A stretch of 54,610 nt of DNA, from NCBI GenBank assembly GCA_900472575.1, contig UCIV01000003.1:385601-440210 (forward strand). Direction: 5' to 3'. Of the stretch, positions 16,688-25,131 are shown piece by piece (position 1 is the first letter of the stretch; each line of letters starts with the position of its first letter). The notes under the pieces are model-generated. The model was not told where the DNA came from and made no database searches. It saw only the letters and a list, made by a program, of their open reading frames with translations. Source of the DNA: Hyphomicrobiales bacterium (GTDB taxonomy: Bacteria; Pseudomonadota; Alphaproteobacteria; Rhizobiales; Rhizobiaceae). Made by a program: the position numbers and the translations under genes.

Positions 16688-17308
16688 TCAAGTTCTGTTC
16701 CCGGCGATCTTTTCCGAGAGTTTCGAGACGGCTTCCTGTGCCTCCCGATCTGCTGGATAGACGTTGAGATAGCGCTCCCAGGCCTTAAGCGCCATGTCGT
16801 CATCGCCGGCTTCCGTCAGTATTCCCGCTAAGCCGGCAAGAGCGCCGAAGTGGCGCGGTTCACGCTTCAAGACTTCGGCAATATCGGCCATCGCCTTGCG
16901 CTGATCCCCCATCGTGTAGTGAAGTGTAGCACGCCTGTTCCAGCCCTCTGTGAAGGCAGGATCGAGAAGGGTTACACGGTCGAGGAAGTCCAGCGCGGCG
17001 GCGTTCTTCTTTTCCTTGATGGCGTCTTCGGACCACTGCATCAGAAGGTTGACCGTGGCGCTGCCGGAATCGTTCATCTCGGCAATGACCTGGCTGGCGA
17101 TGCCCTTGGCCTTTTCAGGATCGCGTTCGCGTTTCAGCGCCTCGAACAATGTGTCGAGCGGTTTTGCGGCTGCGGCTGATTCTACTGCGGGGGCGGTTGG
17201 TTGCGGAACGGCTTGTGCAGGAGGGGCGGCTTGAGGCGCCTGTGCATGAGCGACAGGGACGAAAACGGCCAAGGCCAGAATAGGGGTGCTCAGAAGCAAA
17301 TAGCGCAT
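16688..17308 (-). CDS. exported tetratricopeptide repeat protein
   Basis: A 206-aa protein with a clear signal peptide (MRYLLLSTPILALAVFVPVAHA, cleaved before QAPQAAPP). An Ala/Pro-rich linker and TPR-like helices follow from about residue 50 (DTLFEALKRERDPEKAK, then EGWNRRATLHYTMGDQRKAM and HFGALAGLAGILTEAGDDDMALKAWERYL). TPR proteins act as protein interaction scaffolds; this one should be periplasmic. It is the first gene of a pair with the alpha/beta hydrolase downstream. No specific role can be read. Confidence 0.88.
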   Translation of the reverse strand: MRYLLLSTPILALAVFVPVAHAQAPQAAPPAQAVPQPTAPAVESAAAAKPLDTLFEALKRERDPEKAKGIASQVIAEMNDSGSATVNLLMQWSEDAIKEKKNAAALDFLDRVTLLDPAFTEGWNRRATLHYTMGDQRKAMADIAEVLKREPRHFGALAGLAGILTEAGDDDMALKAWERYLNVYPADREAQEAVSKLSEKIAGNRT

Positions 17309-17347
17309 CCGGATAAGTTAATCCGGATGCGCCGAAGGTCAAAGCCG

Positions 17348-17369
17348 AATTGTCGCGCTATCGACAATT
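17348..17369 (-). terminator. possible rpmJ terminator hairpin
   Basis: A perfect 8-bp inverted repeat AATTGTCG (17348-17355) and CGACAATT (17362-17369) lies 31 bp past the rpmJ stop and just upstream of the TPR gene. The T-run after it on the minus strand is weak (CGGCTTT), so it could also be a regulatory palindrome. Confidence 0.4.
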
Positions 17370-17400
17370 TGATTGCAGGCGAAAAATTCGCCCTGAGCAA

Positions 17401-17526
17401 TCAGCCCTGGCGGGCCTTGAAGCGCGGGTTCTGCTTGTTGATGATGTAGATGCGGCCCTTACGGCGAACCAGACGGTTGTCGCGGTGACGAGCCTTCAGC
17501 GCCTTAAGCGAGTTCTTGATCTTCAT
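17401..17526 (-). CDS. rpmJ: 50S ribosomal protein L36
   Basis: A 41-aa gene. The translation starts [19 protein letters not shown] and ends [11 protein letters not shown], the L36 form usual in alphaproteobacteria. It lacks the zinc-binding Cys/Cys/Cys/His set of the classic 38-aa L36, so it is the zinc-free type. L36 binds 23S rRNA in the large subunit. It is monocistronic, between the TPR gene and purK, away from other ribosomal protein genes as is common for this type. Confidence 0.95.
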   Translation of the reverse strand: MKIKNSLKALKARHRDNRLVRRKGRIYIINKQNPRFKARQG

Positions 17527-17582
17527 TGTACTGGTCCAGCAGTCTGTGGGCTCATAGAGCCGCTTGTCTCTAACAATCGAAA

Positions 17583-17616
17583 GCGCGCCGCCTAGTCCCT
17601 AGAGATAGGGGCGCGC
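17583..17616 (-). terminator. probable purEK terminator
   Basis: GCGCGCC (17583-17589) pairs with GGCGCGC (17610-17616), with an inner CCTA/TAGG stem. On the minus strand this lies about 40 bp past the purK stop and is followed by TTTC. The T-run is short, so moderate confidence. Confidence 0.45.
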
Positions 17617-17655
17617 CTCAGGTTGGGGTGCAGATAACCCGAGGCTTTCTCCATG

Positions 17656-18735
17656 TCAACCTTGTGACGAGGTTTTCCGGCCTTTCAATTCGGTGACATG
17701 GCCCATTTTACGGCCCGGACGGGCTTCCGTCTTGCCGTAAAGATGGACAAGCACATCCTTGGTTGCCAGCCATTGCGGCAGCGTCAGAATGTCGTCGCCG
17801 ATCAGGTTGGTCATCACGCAATCGGAATGCCTGTCCGGGTCACCGAGCCCAAGACCGGCAACCGCGCGCATATGCTGCTCGAACTGCGAGATGACGCAGG
17901 CAGCCTCCGTCCAGTGACCGGAATTGTGGACGCGCGGGGCAATCTCGTTGGCGATCAGCGTGCCGTCGGCCATGGCGAAGAATTCCATGCCGATAACGCC
18001 GACGTAACCGAGCGCTGCGAGCAGCTTTTCGGCCGCAGCACGGGCGGTTGCCGCTGTCTCGGCCGGTATGTTTGCCGGCAGGGTCGACGTATGCAGTATG
18101 CCGTTGCGGTGGACATTCTCAGCCGGGTCGTAGCACCGAATCGTGCCGTCCTTGGCACGGGCGGCGATGATCGAGATCTCGCGCTCGAATGGAACGAAGC
18201 TTTCGAGAATCAGGGGCACGGAACCGAGCGCTTCATACGCGCCTGCGGGTGAGTCGTCGCTCGAGCGGAAAACGCGCTGGCCCTTGCCGTCGTAACCCAT
18301 GCGACAGGTCTTCAGCACGCCCTTGCCGCCGAAGTCGACCAAAGCTGCTTCGAGCTCCTGCTGGCTGTTGACCGCATGGAAACGGGCCGTCTCGATGCCG
18401 CAGCTGTTGAGGAAGCGTTTTTCCGTCAGCCTGTCCTGGGCGACTTCGAGCGCCTTGGAGGGCGGGTAGACGGGAACGGAGCGCTCCAGCGCTTGTGCGG
18501 CGGAGACCGGCACGTTTTCGAACTCGTAGGTGACGATATCGCAACGTCTGGCCAGTTCCGCGAGAGCGGCAGGATCATCATAGGCTGCGGTGATCTGCTC
18601 GTTGGCGACCTGAGCTGCGGGACAATCGGCCTGCGGTTCCAGAATGATGATGGTGAGGTTCAGCCTTGCGGCTGCCATTGCAAGCATACGGCCCAGCTGG
18701 CCGCCGCCGATAATCCCGATCGTCTGGGCCTTCAT
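17656..18735 (-). CDS. purK: 5-(carboxyamino)imidazole ribonucleotide synthase
   Basis: A 359-aa ATP-grasp enzyme that carboxylates AIR to N5-CAIR in purine synthesis, using bicarbonate and ATP. The N-terminus [16 protein letters not shown] is the family signature. The ATP-grasp core has [12 protein letters not shown], and [13 protein letters not shown] is the PurK-specific substrate motif. The ATG at 18735 overlaps the purE stop in ATGA, giving coupled purE-purK translation, and removes an unrelated 17-codon extension. The length is typical. Confidence 0.96.
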   Translation of the reverse strand: MKAQTIGIIGGGQLGRMLAMAAARLNLTIIILEPQADCPAAQVANEQITAAYDDPAALAELARRCDIVTYEFENVPVSAAQALERSVPVYPPSKALEVAQDRLTEKRFLNSCGIETARFHAVNSQQELEAALVDFGGKGVLKTCRMGYDGKGQRVFRSSDDSPAGAYEALGSVPLILESFVPFEREISIIAARAKDGTIRCYDPAENVHRNGILHTSTLPANIPAETAATARAAAEKLLAALGYVGVIGMEFFAMADGTLIANEIAPRVHNSGHWTEAACVISQFEQHMRAVAGLGLGDPDRHSDCVMTNLIGDDILTLPQWLATKDVLVHLYGKTEARPGRKMGHVTELKGRKTSSQG

Positions 18736-19226
18736 GCTTCGTCCATCGGGTATTCGGCGACTGCGGCACTCTGGCGGGCACGCCATTCGTCCAGGCGATA
18801 GGCGATGTCCTCGTCGGAGAGGGCAAGCACGGCCGCTGCAAGCAGGGCCGCATTGACCGCACCGGCGCGGCCAATGGCAAGCGTGCCGACGGGTATCCCG
18901 GCCGGCATCTGCACGATCGACAGAAGGCTGTCCTGACCGGATAGAGCCTTGGACTGGACCGGAACGCCGAAGACCGGCAGCGGCGTCATCGAGGCGGCCA
19001 TGCCGGGCAGGTGGGCAGCGCCGCCGGCACCGGCGATGATGACCTGAAAGCCCTCGTCACGCGCGCCCTTGGCGAAAGTGAACAGGCGTTCGGGCGTCCG
19101 GTGTGCCGAAATAATGCGGGCCTCGTAGTCGATTTCGAGGGCATCGAGGGTTTCGGCGGCGTTCTTCATGGTCTCCCAGTCGGACTGGCTTCCCATGATG
19201 ATGGCGACGGGCGGTGTCTCGGCCAT
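18732..19226 (-). CDS. purE: N5-CAIR mutase PurE
   Basis: A 164-aa class I PurE that converts N5-CAIR to CAIR. The nucleotide/carboxylate-binding signature [12 protein letters not shown] is near residue 10. The family motifs [23 protein letters not shown] and the catalytic-loop [22 protein letters not shown] are complete. The ATG at 19226 follows AGGAAC; an upstream ATG at 19244 would add six residues. It overlaps purK by 4 bp and follows a YdcH-like gene by 10 bp. Confidence 0.96.
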   Translation of the reverse strand: MAETPPVAIIMGSQSDWETMKNAAETLDALEIDYEARIISAHRTPERLFTFAKGARDEGFQVIIAGAGGAAHLPGMAASMTPLPVFGVPVQSKALSGQDSLLSIVQMPAGIPVGTLAIGRAGAVNAALLAAAVLALSDEDIAYRLDEWRARQSAAVAEYPMDEA

Positions 19227-19236
19227 TTGAGCGTTC

Positions 19237-19440
19237 CTAGGCAATGATGTCGGGCAGGATCTGATCTTCGATCTGGGTCATCTTGTCTTTTATGGCGAGC
19301 TTTTTCTTCTTCATGCGCTGCACGCGCAACGCATCGCAGCCCACCTTTATCATGGCGTTGATCGCGGCGTCGTAGTCTTCATGCTCCTGCCGGAGCTTTG
19401 CCAGCGCCAGCCGGTTGTCCGCCTGTTCCTGATCGGCCAT
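19237..19440 (-). CDS. YdcH family small protein (DUF465)
   Basis: A 67-aa mostly helical protein of the YdcH/DUF465 family. The typical heart is [15 protein letters not shown] followed by [20 protein letters not shown], predicted as a helical hairpin or coiled coil. Function is unknown. It lies 10 bp upstream of purE on the same strand, so it may be the first gene of a DUF465-purE-purK operon. A second family member is divergently encoded at 19670. Confidence 0.88.
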   Translation of the reverse strand: MADQEQADNRLALAKLRQEHEDYDAAINAMIKVGCDALRVQRMKKKKLAIKDKMTQIEDQILPDIIA

Positions 19441-19669
19441 GTCTTAAAGTCCCCATATCGATCCGGGCTTGTGACCCGGCCCAGCTTAATGCGCAAGCTC
19501 CTATCACCAAACCGCGTTAACGGGAAGTTCGCCAACGTCACGAATTTGCCGCGCTCTTGTCACGAAAACACCTTCGACAAACAGCTCAGATCGTGTCACA
19601 CTTCCGTCGTAAACCTGAAGCTTCGGCCGATGGAGTGGCCGGAGCAGGCAATAGGGAAGGACATGCCAC

Positions 19670-19846
19670 ATGACCATCCAGGCTCATATAGCATCGCTTG
19701 AAAAGAAGCACGGCGATCTCGAGGAGGAGCTCCAGGCGATTCTTTCGTCTCCTTCATCTGACGATCGGGAAATCGCCGATCTGAAGCGTCGTAAGCTGCG
19801 TATCAAAGACCAAATGCAGCGCCTCAAGGCGTCTACACGCCACTAA
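19670..19846 (+). CDS. YdcH family small protein (DUF465)
   Basis: A 58-aa gene with GGGAAGG 9 nt before its ATG. The translation begins MTIQAHIASLEKKHGDLEEE and contains the family core DLKRRKLRIKDQMQRL. It is a paralogue of the gene at 19237-19440 on the other strand. Function is unknown; members are short helical proteins. The two start codons are about 230 bp apart, so promoters face away from a shared intergenic region. Confidence 0.88.
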   Translation: MTIQAHIASLEKKHGDLEEELQAILSSPSSDDREIADLKRRKLRIKDQMQRLKASTRH

Positions 19847-19995
19847 GGCAAGCTAATAGAGCCATAGCCGCGGATCTCGATTTGGATATGATCCGATAGC
19901 GGCACAAAACCCAATTTTCAGTTCTGGTCGTGGTTCATGCGGGCTGCGGCCAGAATTGTTTCCGGAGCCTGGTTTTATCCCCAATCCGCGCCTGT

Positions 19996-20763
19996 TCAGA
20001 ACGGGAGGCCATCCCATAGCAGCTTGAGGCCGGCAAGGAAGGCGAGGCCATAGGTCATTGGGTAAAAGGTTTCGGCCTTGAGATGCTTGACGACGGCCGC
20101 TCCCATTATTGTCGAGACGAGTGCTACGGGCAGAAGCGTTGCCGACAGGGTCAGGTTCTGCGTATCCAACGCACCCAGAAAGAAATAGGGTATCACCTTC
20201 ACCGCATTGACGATGGCGAAGAAGCGGATGCTCGCGCCGGTGTAGTTTTTCGGGTCAAGCTGCATCGGCAGGACATAAATCTGGAATGGCGGGCCACCGG
20301 CGTGGGCGACGAAGCTGGCATAACCGGACAGCGATCCCCAGAATGTTGCGGCCACCGGGCGGTGCGGGAGAGGAGCCACGATTTCGCCCCGGCGCCCATA
20401 GACCTGCCAGAAATAGCGGGCGGCGAACAGAATGGTCGCGGAAGCGATCACCACTTTCAGCGCATCGTCGGAGACATAGGCCGACGTCGCCCAACCGAGG
20501 GCGATGCCGATCACACCGCCGGGCATAATCATCAGCAGTGTTTTCGGATCATTGTATTTGCGCCAGGACCAGAGCGCGACAGCATCCATCAGAATGAGGA
20601 TCGGCAGAAAAATCGCAGCCGCCTGGACCGGCTCGACCGCAAGCGACATGATCGGTACTCCCATCAGGCCGATCGCGCCGCCGATGCCGCCTTTCGACAG
20701 ACCGACAAGCATGACTGCCGGAATTGCGGCGAGGAAGAACGACAGGTTGGGGATATCTATCAT
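19996..20763 (-). CDS. TauE/SafE family sulfite exporter-like permease
   Basis: A 255-aa polytopic membrane protein with about eight hydrophobic segments. The family's repeated core is visible at the start (FFLAAIPAVMLVGLSKGGIGGAIGLMGVP) and again around residue 140 (GSLSGYASFVAHAGGPPFQIYVL). TauE/SafE proteins export sulfite, sulfoacetate or related small anions. No sulfur metabolism genes lie close by, so the substrate is open. It is transcribed alone, divergent from the ThiE-like gene. Confidence 0.92.
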   Translation of the reverse strand: MIDIPNLSFFLAAIPAVMLVGLSKGGIGGAIGLMGVPIMSLAVEPVQAAAIFLPILILMDAVALWSWRKYNDPKTLLMIMPGGVIGIALGWATSAYVSDDALKVVIASATILFAARYFWQVYGRRGEIVAPLPHRPVAATFWGSLSGYASFVAHAGGPPFQIYVLPMQLDPKNYTGASIRFFAIVNAVKVIPYFFLGALDTQNLTLSATLLPVALVSTIMGAAVVKHLKAETFYPMTYGLAFLAGLKLLWDGLPF

Positions 20764-20891
20764 CGGCGGTTACTGTCGAGGGTGTTGATCCTGCAATCCG
20801 TCCGGTCTATCGAATTGTCCGAATAAAACCAGAGCGGAACGTGCTGAAGCGGTACGTCTTCGCTTCAAGGCGAGAATGATCGGATAAGAAC

Positions 20892-21545
20892 ATGACAGAA
20901 CCGGACAACCGCTGCCGCATCGTGCTGATCGTACCGGATGATGCCGACGCCGATCACCAGGCCAGACTTCTAACGGAGGCCATGTCGGGTGGCGATGTCG
21001 CATCGGTCATCCTGCCGCAATACGGGCTGGACGATCAGGCATTCCAGAAGCGGGCGGAAGTGGTGGTGCAGATCATCCAGAATGCCGGAGCCGCCGCCAT
21101 CATTTCCGGTGACAGCCGGGTTGCCGGTCGCGCCAAGGCCGATGGTCTTCACATGTCGGGTTCGCTCGAGGAACTGGGTGAGGCGATCGAGAAGTTCACG
21201 CCGAAGATGATCGTCGGAGCCGGCGGTGCGGCGGAACGGCATACTGCGCTCGAGATCGGCGAATTGAGGCCGGACTATATTTTCTTCGGCCGTTTCGATG
21301 GCGACATCAAGCCGGAAGCTCATCCGAAGAACGTTGCGCTTGCTGAGTGGTGGGCGTCGATGATCGAGATCCCCTGCATCACTATGGGCGGCAACGATGC
21401 CGAATCGGTGGTCGCCGTCGCCGAGAGCGGAGCCGAATTCGTGGCGTTGCGCGATGCCGTTTTTGCCAGTGGTGATGGCCCCGCTGCAGCCGTTGCCAAG
21501 GCCAATGCGTTGCTGGACGAAAAAGCGCCACGGTTTGAGGGTTGA
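20892..21545 (+). CDS. ThiE-like (thiamine phosphate synthase family) protein
   Basis: A 217-aa TIM-barrel protein resembling thiamine phosphate synthase. The C-terminal phosphate-binding half is recognisable (PDYIFFGRFDGD, IPCITMGGNDAESV, AGAEFVALRDAVF). The canonical thiazole/pyrimidine motif GVHLGQED is replaced by GLHMSGSLEE, so true thiamine synthase activity is doubtful. No TPP riboswitch or other thi genes are present. It is followed after 7 bp by a Sel1-repeat gene on the same strand. Confidence 0.8.
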   Translation: MTEPDNRCRIVLIVPDDADADHQARLLTEAMSGGDVASVILPQYGLDDQAFQKRAEVVVQIIQNAGAAAIISGDSRVAGRAKADGLHMSGSLEELGEAIEKFTPKMIVGAGGAAERHTALEIGELRPDYIFFGRFDGDIKPEAHPKNVALAEWWASMIEIPCITMGGNDAESVVAVAESGAEFVALRDAVFASGDGPAAAVAKANALLDEKAPRFEG

Positions 21546-21552
21546 TGGTCGC

Positions 21553-22632
21553 ATGCCATCGACGAAAAAACTGTATCGCAATCCGGTCAAAATCTTCACT
21601 GCACTGCTCGTTTCTGTGGCTGCGGTCACATCTGTGTATGCCCAGTCCAATCAGGCGGTGACCCGGCCGGTCGGGCCGGACGCAGGCAAGATGGAGCGGC
21701 AGCAGCAGCCTGATGGCTTGGTGCCGTCCGGCGGCGTCGAGCTTTACAGGCGAATGGGTGCTGCATTGCCAGCGCCACCTGAGGAGAAAACTTATAGCGG
21801 CAAGGTCGATGAGGCTTATGGCGCCTATCAGCGTGGCATGTATGTCGAGGCTATGAAGCTTGCGCTTGAACGGGCGCAGCAGGGCGATGCAGCGGCGCAG
21901 ACATTGGTTGCAGAGATGATGACGAAGGGGCAGGGGATCGCGCGCGACCCCAAGGGCGCTGCCTTCTGGTATGGTCAGGCCGCCGAAGGAGGCGATGCCG
22001 CAGCAATGTTCCAGTATGCGCTGCTGTTGATGACGGGACGCGATTTTCCGGCCGACAAAAAGAAGGCCGATGATTTCATGCGTCGCGCGGCGGAAGCCGG
22101 TAATTCGGCGGCTCAGTTCAACTGGGGCCAAATCCTGATTTCCGACAATCCCGGCGAAAAGGGAATGCAACTGGCACTGCCGTTCTATGAAAAATCCGCC
22201 AGCCAGGGCGTAGCCGATGCGCAATATGCCGTGGCCCAGTTCTACATGGCGCTTCGCGAAGTTTCACCGACCAAAAAGGCACAGGCGCGTGACTGGATGC
22301 TGCGTTCCGCCAAGGCAGGCTATGACACCGCCCAGTTGGACATGGGCATCTGGTATGTAAACGGCGTCGGCGGCGAGCGTGACTACGACAAGGGGTTCGA
22401 GTGGTTGAGGATTGCCGCGATGCGCGGCAATGTGGTCGCCCAAAACAAGCTTGCCTATCTCTATATCAATGCGCTCGGCACGCGACCCAACCCCGTGGAA
22501 GCCGCCAAGTGGTACGTGCTCTCCCGGCGCGCCGGCCTGCAGGATGCCGGGCTTGAGGATTTCTATCTCGGCATTAACGAAGATCAGCAGAAACAGGCGA
22601 TCGATGCGGCCAACAAGTTCCGGCGGAATTAG
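21553..22632 (+). CDS. exported Sel1-repeat protein
   Basis: A 359-aa protein with an N-terminal signal (LYRNPVKIFTALLVSVAAVTSVYA, cleavage before QSNQ). About six Sel1-like repeats of roughly 36 residues follow from about residue 100 (for example GDAAAQTLVAEMMTKGQGIARD, GNSAAQFNWGQIL, GVADAQYAVAQFYM and GYDTAQLDMGIWYVNG). Sel1 proteins are solenoid adaptors. The start at 21553 was chosen because the preceding 52 codons lie over the ThiE-like gene and are not family-like. It is probably co-transcribed with that gene. A specific role is not evident. Confidence 0.9.
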   Translation: MPSTKKLYRNPVKIFTALLVSVAAVTSVYAQSNQAVTRPVGPDAGKMERQQQPDGLVPSGGVELYRRMGAALPAPPEEKTYSGKVDEAYGAYQRGMYVEAMKLALERAQQGDAAAQTLVAEMMTKGQGIARDPKGAAFWYGQAAEGGDAAAMFQYALLLMTGRDFPADKKKADDFMRRAAEAGNSAAQFNWGQILISDNPGEKGMQLALPFYEKSASQGVADAQYAVAQFYMALREVSPTKKAQARDWMLRSAKAGYDTAQLDMGIWYVNGVGGERDYDKGFEWLRIAAMRGNVVAQNKLAYLYINALGTRPNPVEAAKWYVLSRRAGLQDAGLEDFYLGINEDQQKQAIDAANKFRRN

Positions 22633-22979
22633 CCCTGTAGCGCCTGCAATGCAAAGAGCGCGCCGCGGATGATGAAGCCGTGGGCTACGGCCAGCGCCAG
22701 AATAACAAACAACCAGATGGCAGTGTAAAGACCGGGTCGATCAAGCGCCTTCGGGTTGATGGACGGCGACACGACAAAGACGGCGACCGCAAACAGCATC
22801 GCGCCCGGCAGCAGGAAAAGAGCGATCGTCGGGCGCGCGAAATTATCCGGATTTCCGGAGAAGTCGAAGTGGATCGGCAGCATAGTCTCGGCCGGCAGTG
22901 CGGCCCATAGGCCCAGCGACAAAAAGGTCATGGTGATGAGCATGCCGAGGCTGATAAAAAGAGGGATGGGCATGCGCAT
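22629..22979 (-). CDS. DUF1648 domain membrane protein
   Basis: A 116-aa protein with three hydrophobic segments (about 5-25, 47-65 and 82-112). The DUF1648 signature LPIHFDFSGNPDNFARP lies between the first two. Related proteins include the N-terminal part of SdpI-type membrane proteins, but here the domain stands alone. The ATG at 22979 follows AGGAGA and removes an unrelated 42-residue extension. It overlaps the Sel1 gene tail to tail by 4 bp. Function is unknown. Confidence 0.82.
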   Translation of the reverse strand: MRMPIPLFISLGMLITMTFLSLGLWAALPAETMLPIHFDFSGNPDNFARPTIALFLLPGAMLFAVAVFVVSPSINPKALDRPGLYTAIWLFVILALAVAHGFIIRGALFALQALQG

Positions 22980-23161
22980 GGGGCTGTCTCCTGTATGAGG
23001 TCTGCCCTCCTTTCGCAGGCTGGGCCGCGAATGACAACACTGCCGTGCGACCGCATGACTTGAATTTACCGGCAATTTGTGGTCTTGAAGCCGCCCAATC
23101 AACAAAATCAGTATCGCCCGCTCTCCCGGTCATCCGGATTCCGGGGCTCAAGGATTCCGAA

Positions 23162-23962
23162 ATGGCCCGTTCAGCGCTTCTCAATGTCATGGTGCAGGCT
23201 GCCTTGAAGGCAGGCAAATCGCTTACCAGAGATTTTGGTGAGGTGCAGAATCTGCAGGTTTCCGTAAAGGGACCGAGCGACTTCGTTTCGCAGGCCGACC
23301 TGAAAGCTGAAAAGATCGTCCGTGACGAGCTGATGAAGGCTCGCCCGACCTATGGCTTCCTCGGTGAAGAGGGTGGCGAAGAAAAGGGCACCGACGGTGC
23401 GCATCGCTGGATCGTCGATCCGCTCGATGGCACGACCAACTTCCTCCACGGCATTCCGCAGTTTGCAGTCTCGATCGCGCTCGAGCGCAATGGCGAGATC
23501 GTTGCCGGTGTCGTGTTCAATCCGGCAGTGGATGAACTCTATACGGCGGAAAAGGGCGGCGGTGCGTTCCTCAACGACCGCCGTATCCGTGTCGCTGCCC
23601 GTCGGGTGCTGTCCGATTGCGTCATCGGCTGCGGCATTCCGCATCTGGGCCGTGGCAACCACGGCAAGTTCCTCGTCGAACTGCGTCATGTCATGGGTGA
23701 AGTTGCAGGCGTTCGCCGTGCAGGTGCGGCTGCTCTCGATCTTGCTTATGTCGCTGCCGGTCGTCTTGACGGTTTTTGGGAAGCCGAGCTTTCTCCGTGG
23801 GATATGGCTGCCGGCCTGCTGCTCATTCGCGAAGCCGGCGGCTTCGTTTCCGACATGAAGGGCGCGCAGAACATGTTCGAGGCCCGCAATGTGATCGCTG
23901 GCAACGAACTGATCCGTAATGCACTGGTCGAAGTCGTCAATCGTCCGGTGCCGAGCCGCTGA
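23162..23962 (+). CDS. suhB: inositol monophosphatase family protein SuhB
   Basis: A 266-aa magnesium-dependent phosphatase. Metal-binding residues are seen in FLGEEGGEEKG and in the signature IVDPLDGTTNFLHG, and the closing motif is WEAELSPWDMAAGLLLIREAGG. In proteobacteria SuhB acts on inositol-1-phosphate and also has a role in rRNA antitermination. The ATG at 23162 was chosen from family length; upstream codons in frame are not conserved-looking. A strong terminator follows. Confidence 0.94.
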   Translation: MARSALLNVMVQAALKAGKSLTRDFGEVQNLQVSVKGPSDFVSQADLKAEKIVRDELMKARPTYGFLGEEGGEEKGTDGAHRWIVDPLDGTTNFLHGIPQFAVSIALERNGEIVAGVVFNPAVDELYTAEKGGGAFLNDRRIRVAARRVLSDCVIGCGIPHLGRGNHGKFLVELRHVMGEVAGVRRAGAAALDLAYVAAGRLDGFWEAELSPWDMAAGLLLIREAGGFVSDMKGAQNMFEARNVIAGNELIRNALVEVVNRPVPSR

Positions 23963-23976
23963 GGCAATAGTGAATT

Positions 23977-24007
23977 CAGTGCGCGCTATTGGATAGCGCA
24001 CTGTTTT
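23977..24007 (+). terminator. Rho-independent terminator of suhB
   Basis: CAGTGC (23977-23982) and GCACTG (23998-24003) enclose GCTAT/ATAGC, with a two-base bulge, followed by TTTT. It begins 15 bp after the suhB stop. Confidence 0.85.
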
Positions 24008-24081
24008 CCAATGCTTGCGCACTTCAATTCGTCGCAATTTTACACTAGCCTCCGCTCAATTTAGCGGAGTCGAGGCGTATT

Positions 24082-25128
24082 ATGGCGAATGCGACAGTGG
24101 ATGATCTGGACGAGTCGGAAACCGGCCGCGGCGGCTATAAACACAAGCTCTCCAATCCTGCGTCGTTCCTCTGGACGATGCTCATCTTTCTCGCGCTTGT
24201 CGGCTTCGTCGCGTCGATCCTCTACCGACAGGCGGCGCACGCATTCCAGACCAATCCGGGCCTGAACGGGCTGATCCTCGGCGTTCTGGCGATCGGTATC
24301 CTGCTCGTCTTCGTGCAGGTGATCAGTCTTGCGCGGGAAGTCGGCTGGTTCAATTCCTTCCGGGCCGCCGGTGGTAATGCCGACAAGGTGGGCCGCGAAC
24401 CGCGCCTGCTCGCCCCGATGCGCACCCTGATCGGTCGCCGCCGCAAGGTGGCGCTGTCGACCGTCGCCTATCGCTCCATCCTCGATTCGATCGGCACGCG
24501 ACTGGACGAAACGCGCGATACTTCGCGCTATCTCATAGGCCTTCTGGTTTTCCTCGGCCTGCTTGGCACGTTCTGGGGGCTAATTGAAACGATCGGCTCG
24601 ATCAGCGACGTCATTGGTGCGCTTGATCCGTCGTCGGGCGGCTCGAACGACATTCTGAGCGCAATCAAAAGCGGATTGGCCCAGCCGCTCGCCGGCATGG
24701 GCACGGCGTTTTCGTCCTCGCTGCTCGGCCTTTCCGGTTCGCTGATTCTAGGCTTCCTCGATCTGCAGGCCGGCCGCGCACAGAACCGCTTCTATACGGA
24801 ACTCGAAAACTGGCTCTCTTCGGTAACCGACGTTGGTTACGACGGGCCGATCGCCAATGGCGATAACGGCGCCGCAGACGAGTTGAAGGCTCTGACCGCC
24901 GAATTGCGCAAGCTTGCCGCCGTCCAGGCCAAGGCCGGGCGTGACGGCGCCGAGAGCGAGCGTTCGATGGCTGCCATGGCCAATCTGGCGGAAGGCATTC
25001 AGGGGCTCGTGAAGAACATGCGCAACGAGCAGCAGATGCTGCGTGACTGGATCGAGGCGCAGCAGGAAGAATCCAAGGCGATGCGTCGCACGCTTGACCG
25101 GCTTTCCGACAAGATCGGGGGGAAATAA
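24082..25128 (+). CDS. MotA/TolQ/ExbB family proton channel protein
   Basis: A 348-aa stator-type protein. Hydrophobic segments lie at about residues 28-50, 65-90, 155-175 and 205-235. The family core is LLVFLGLLGTFWGLIETIG, then GMGTAFSSSLLGLSGSLILGFLDLQAG. The C-terminal third is a charged helical domain (LKALTAELRKLAAVQAKAG to the end) likely cytosolic and coiled-coil. Such proteins form pentameric proton channels around a MotB/TolR-like partner, encoded 3 bp downstream. The start follows GGAGTCGAGG. The energised process is unknown. Confidence 0.9.
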   Translation: MANATVDDLDESETGRGGYKHKLSNPASFLWTMLIFLALVGFVASILYRQAAHAFQTNPGLNGLILGVLAIGILLVFVQVISLAREVGWFNSFRAAGGNADKVGREPRLLAPMRTLIGRRRKVALSTVAYRSILDSIGTRLDETRDTSRYLIGLLVFLGLLGTFWGLIETIGSISDVIGALDPSSGGSNDILSAIKSGLAQPLAGMGTAFSSSLLGLSGSLILGFLDLQAGRAQNRFYTELENWLSSVTDVGYDGPIANGDNGAADELKALTAELRKLAAVQAKAGRDGAESERSMAAMANLAEGIQGLVKNMRNEQQMLRDWIEAQQEESKAMRRTLDRLSDKIGGK

Positions 25129-25131
25129 GCG

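Noticed and set aside
20764..20891. TPP riboswitch before the ThiE-like gene
   Set aside because: No CTGAGA or ACCTGA-type words in the spacer.
22980..23161. suhB-type (mmgR) structured RNA upstream of suhB
   Set aside because: I looked for two hairpins with a terminator in this spacer and found no convincing fold.
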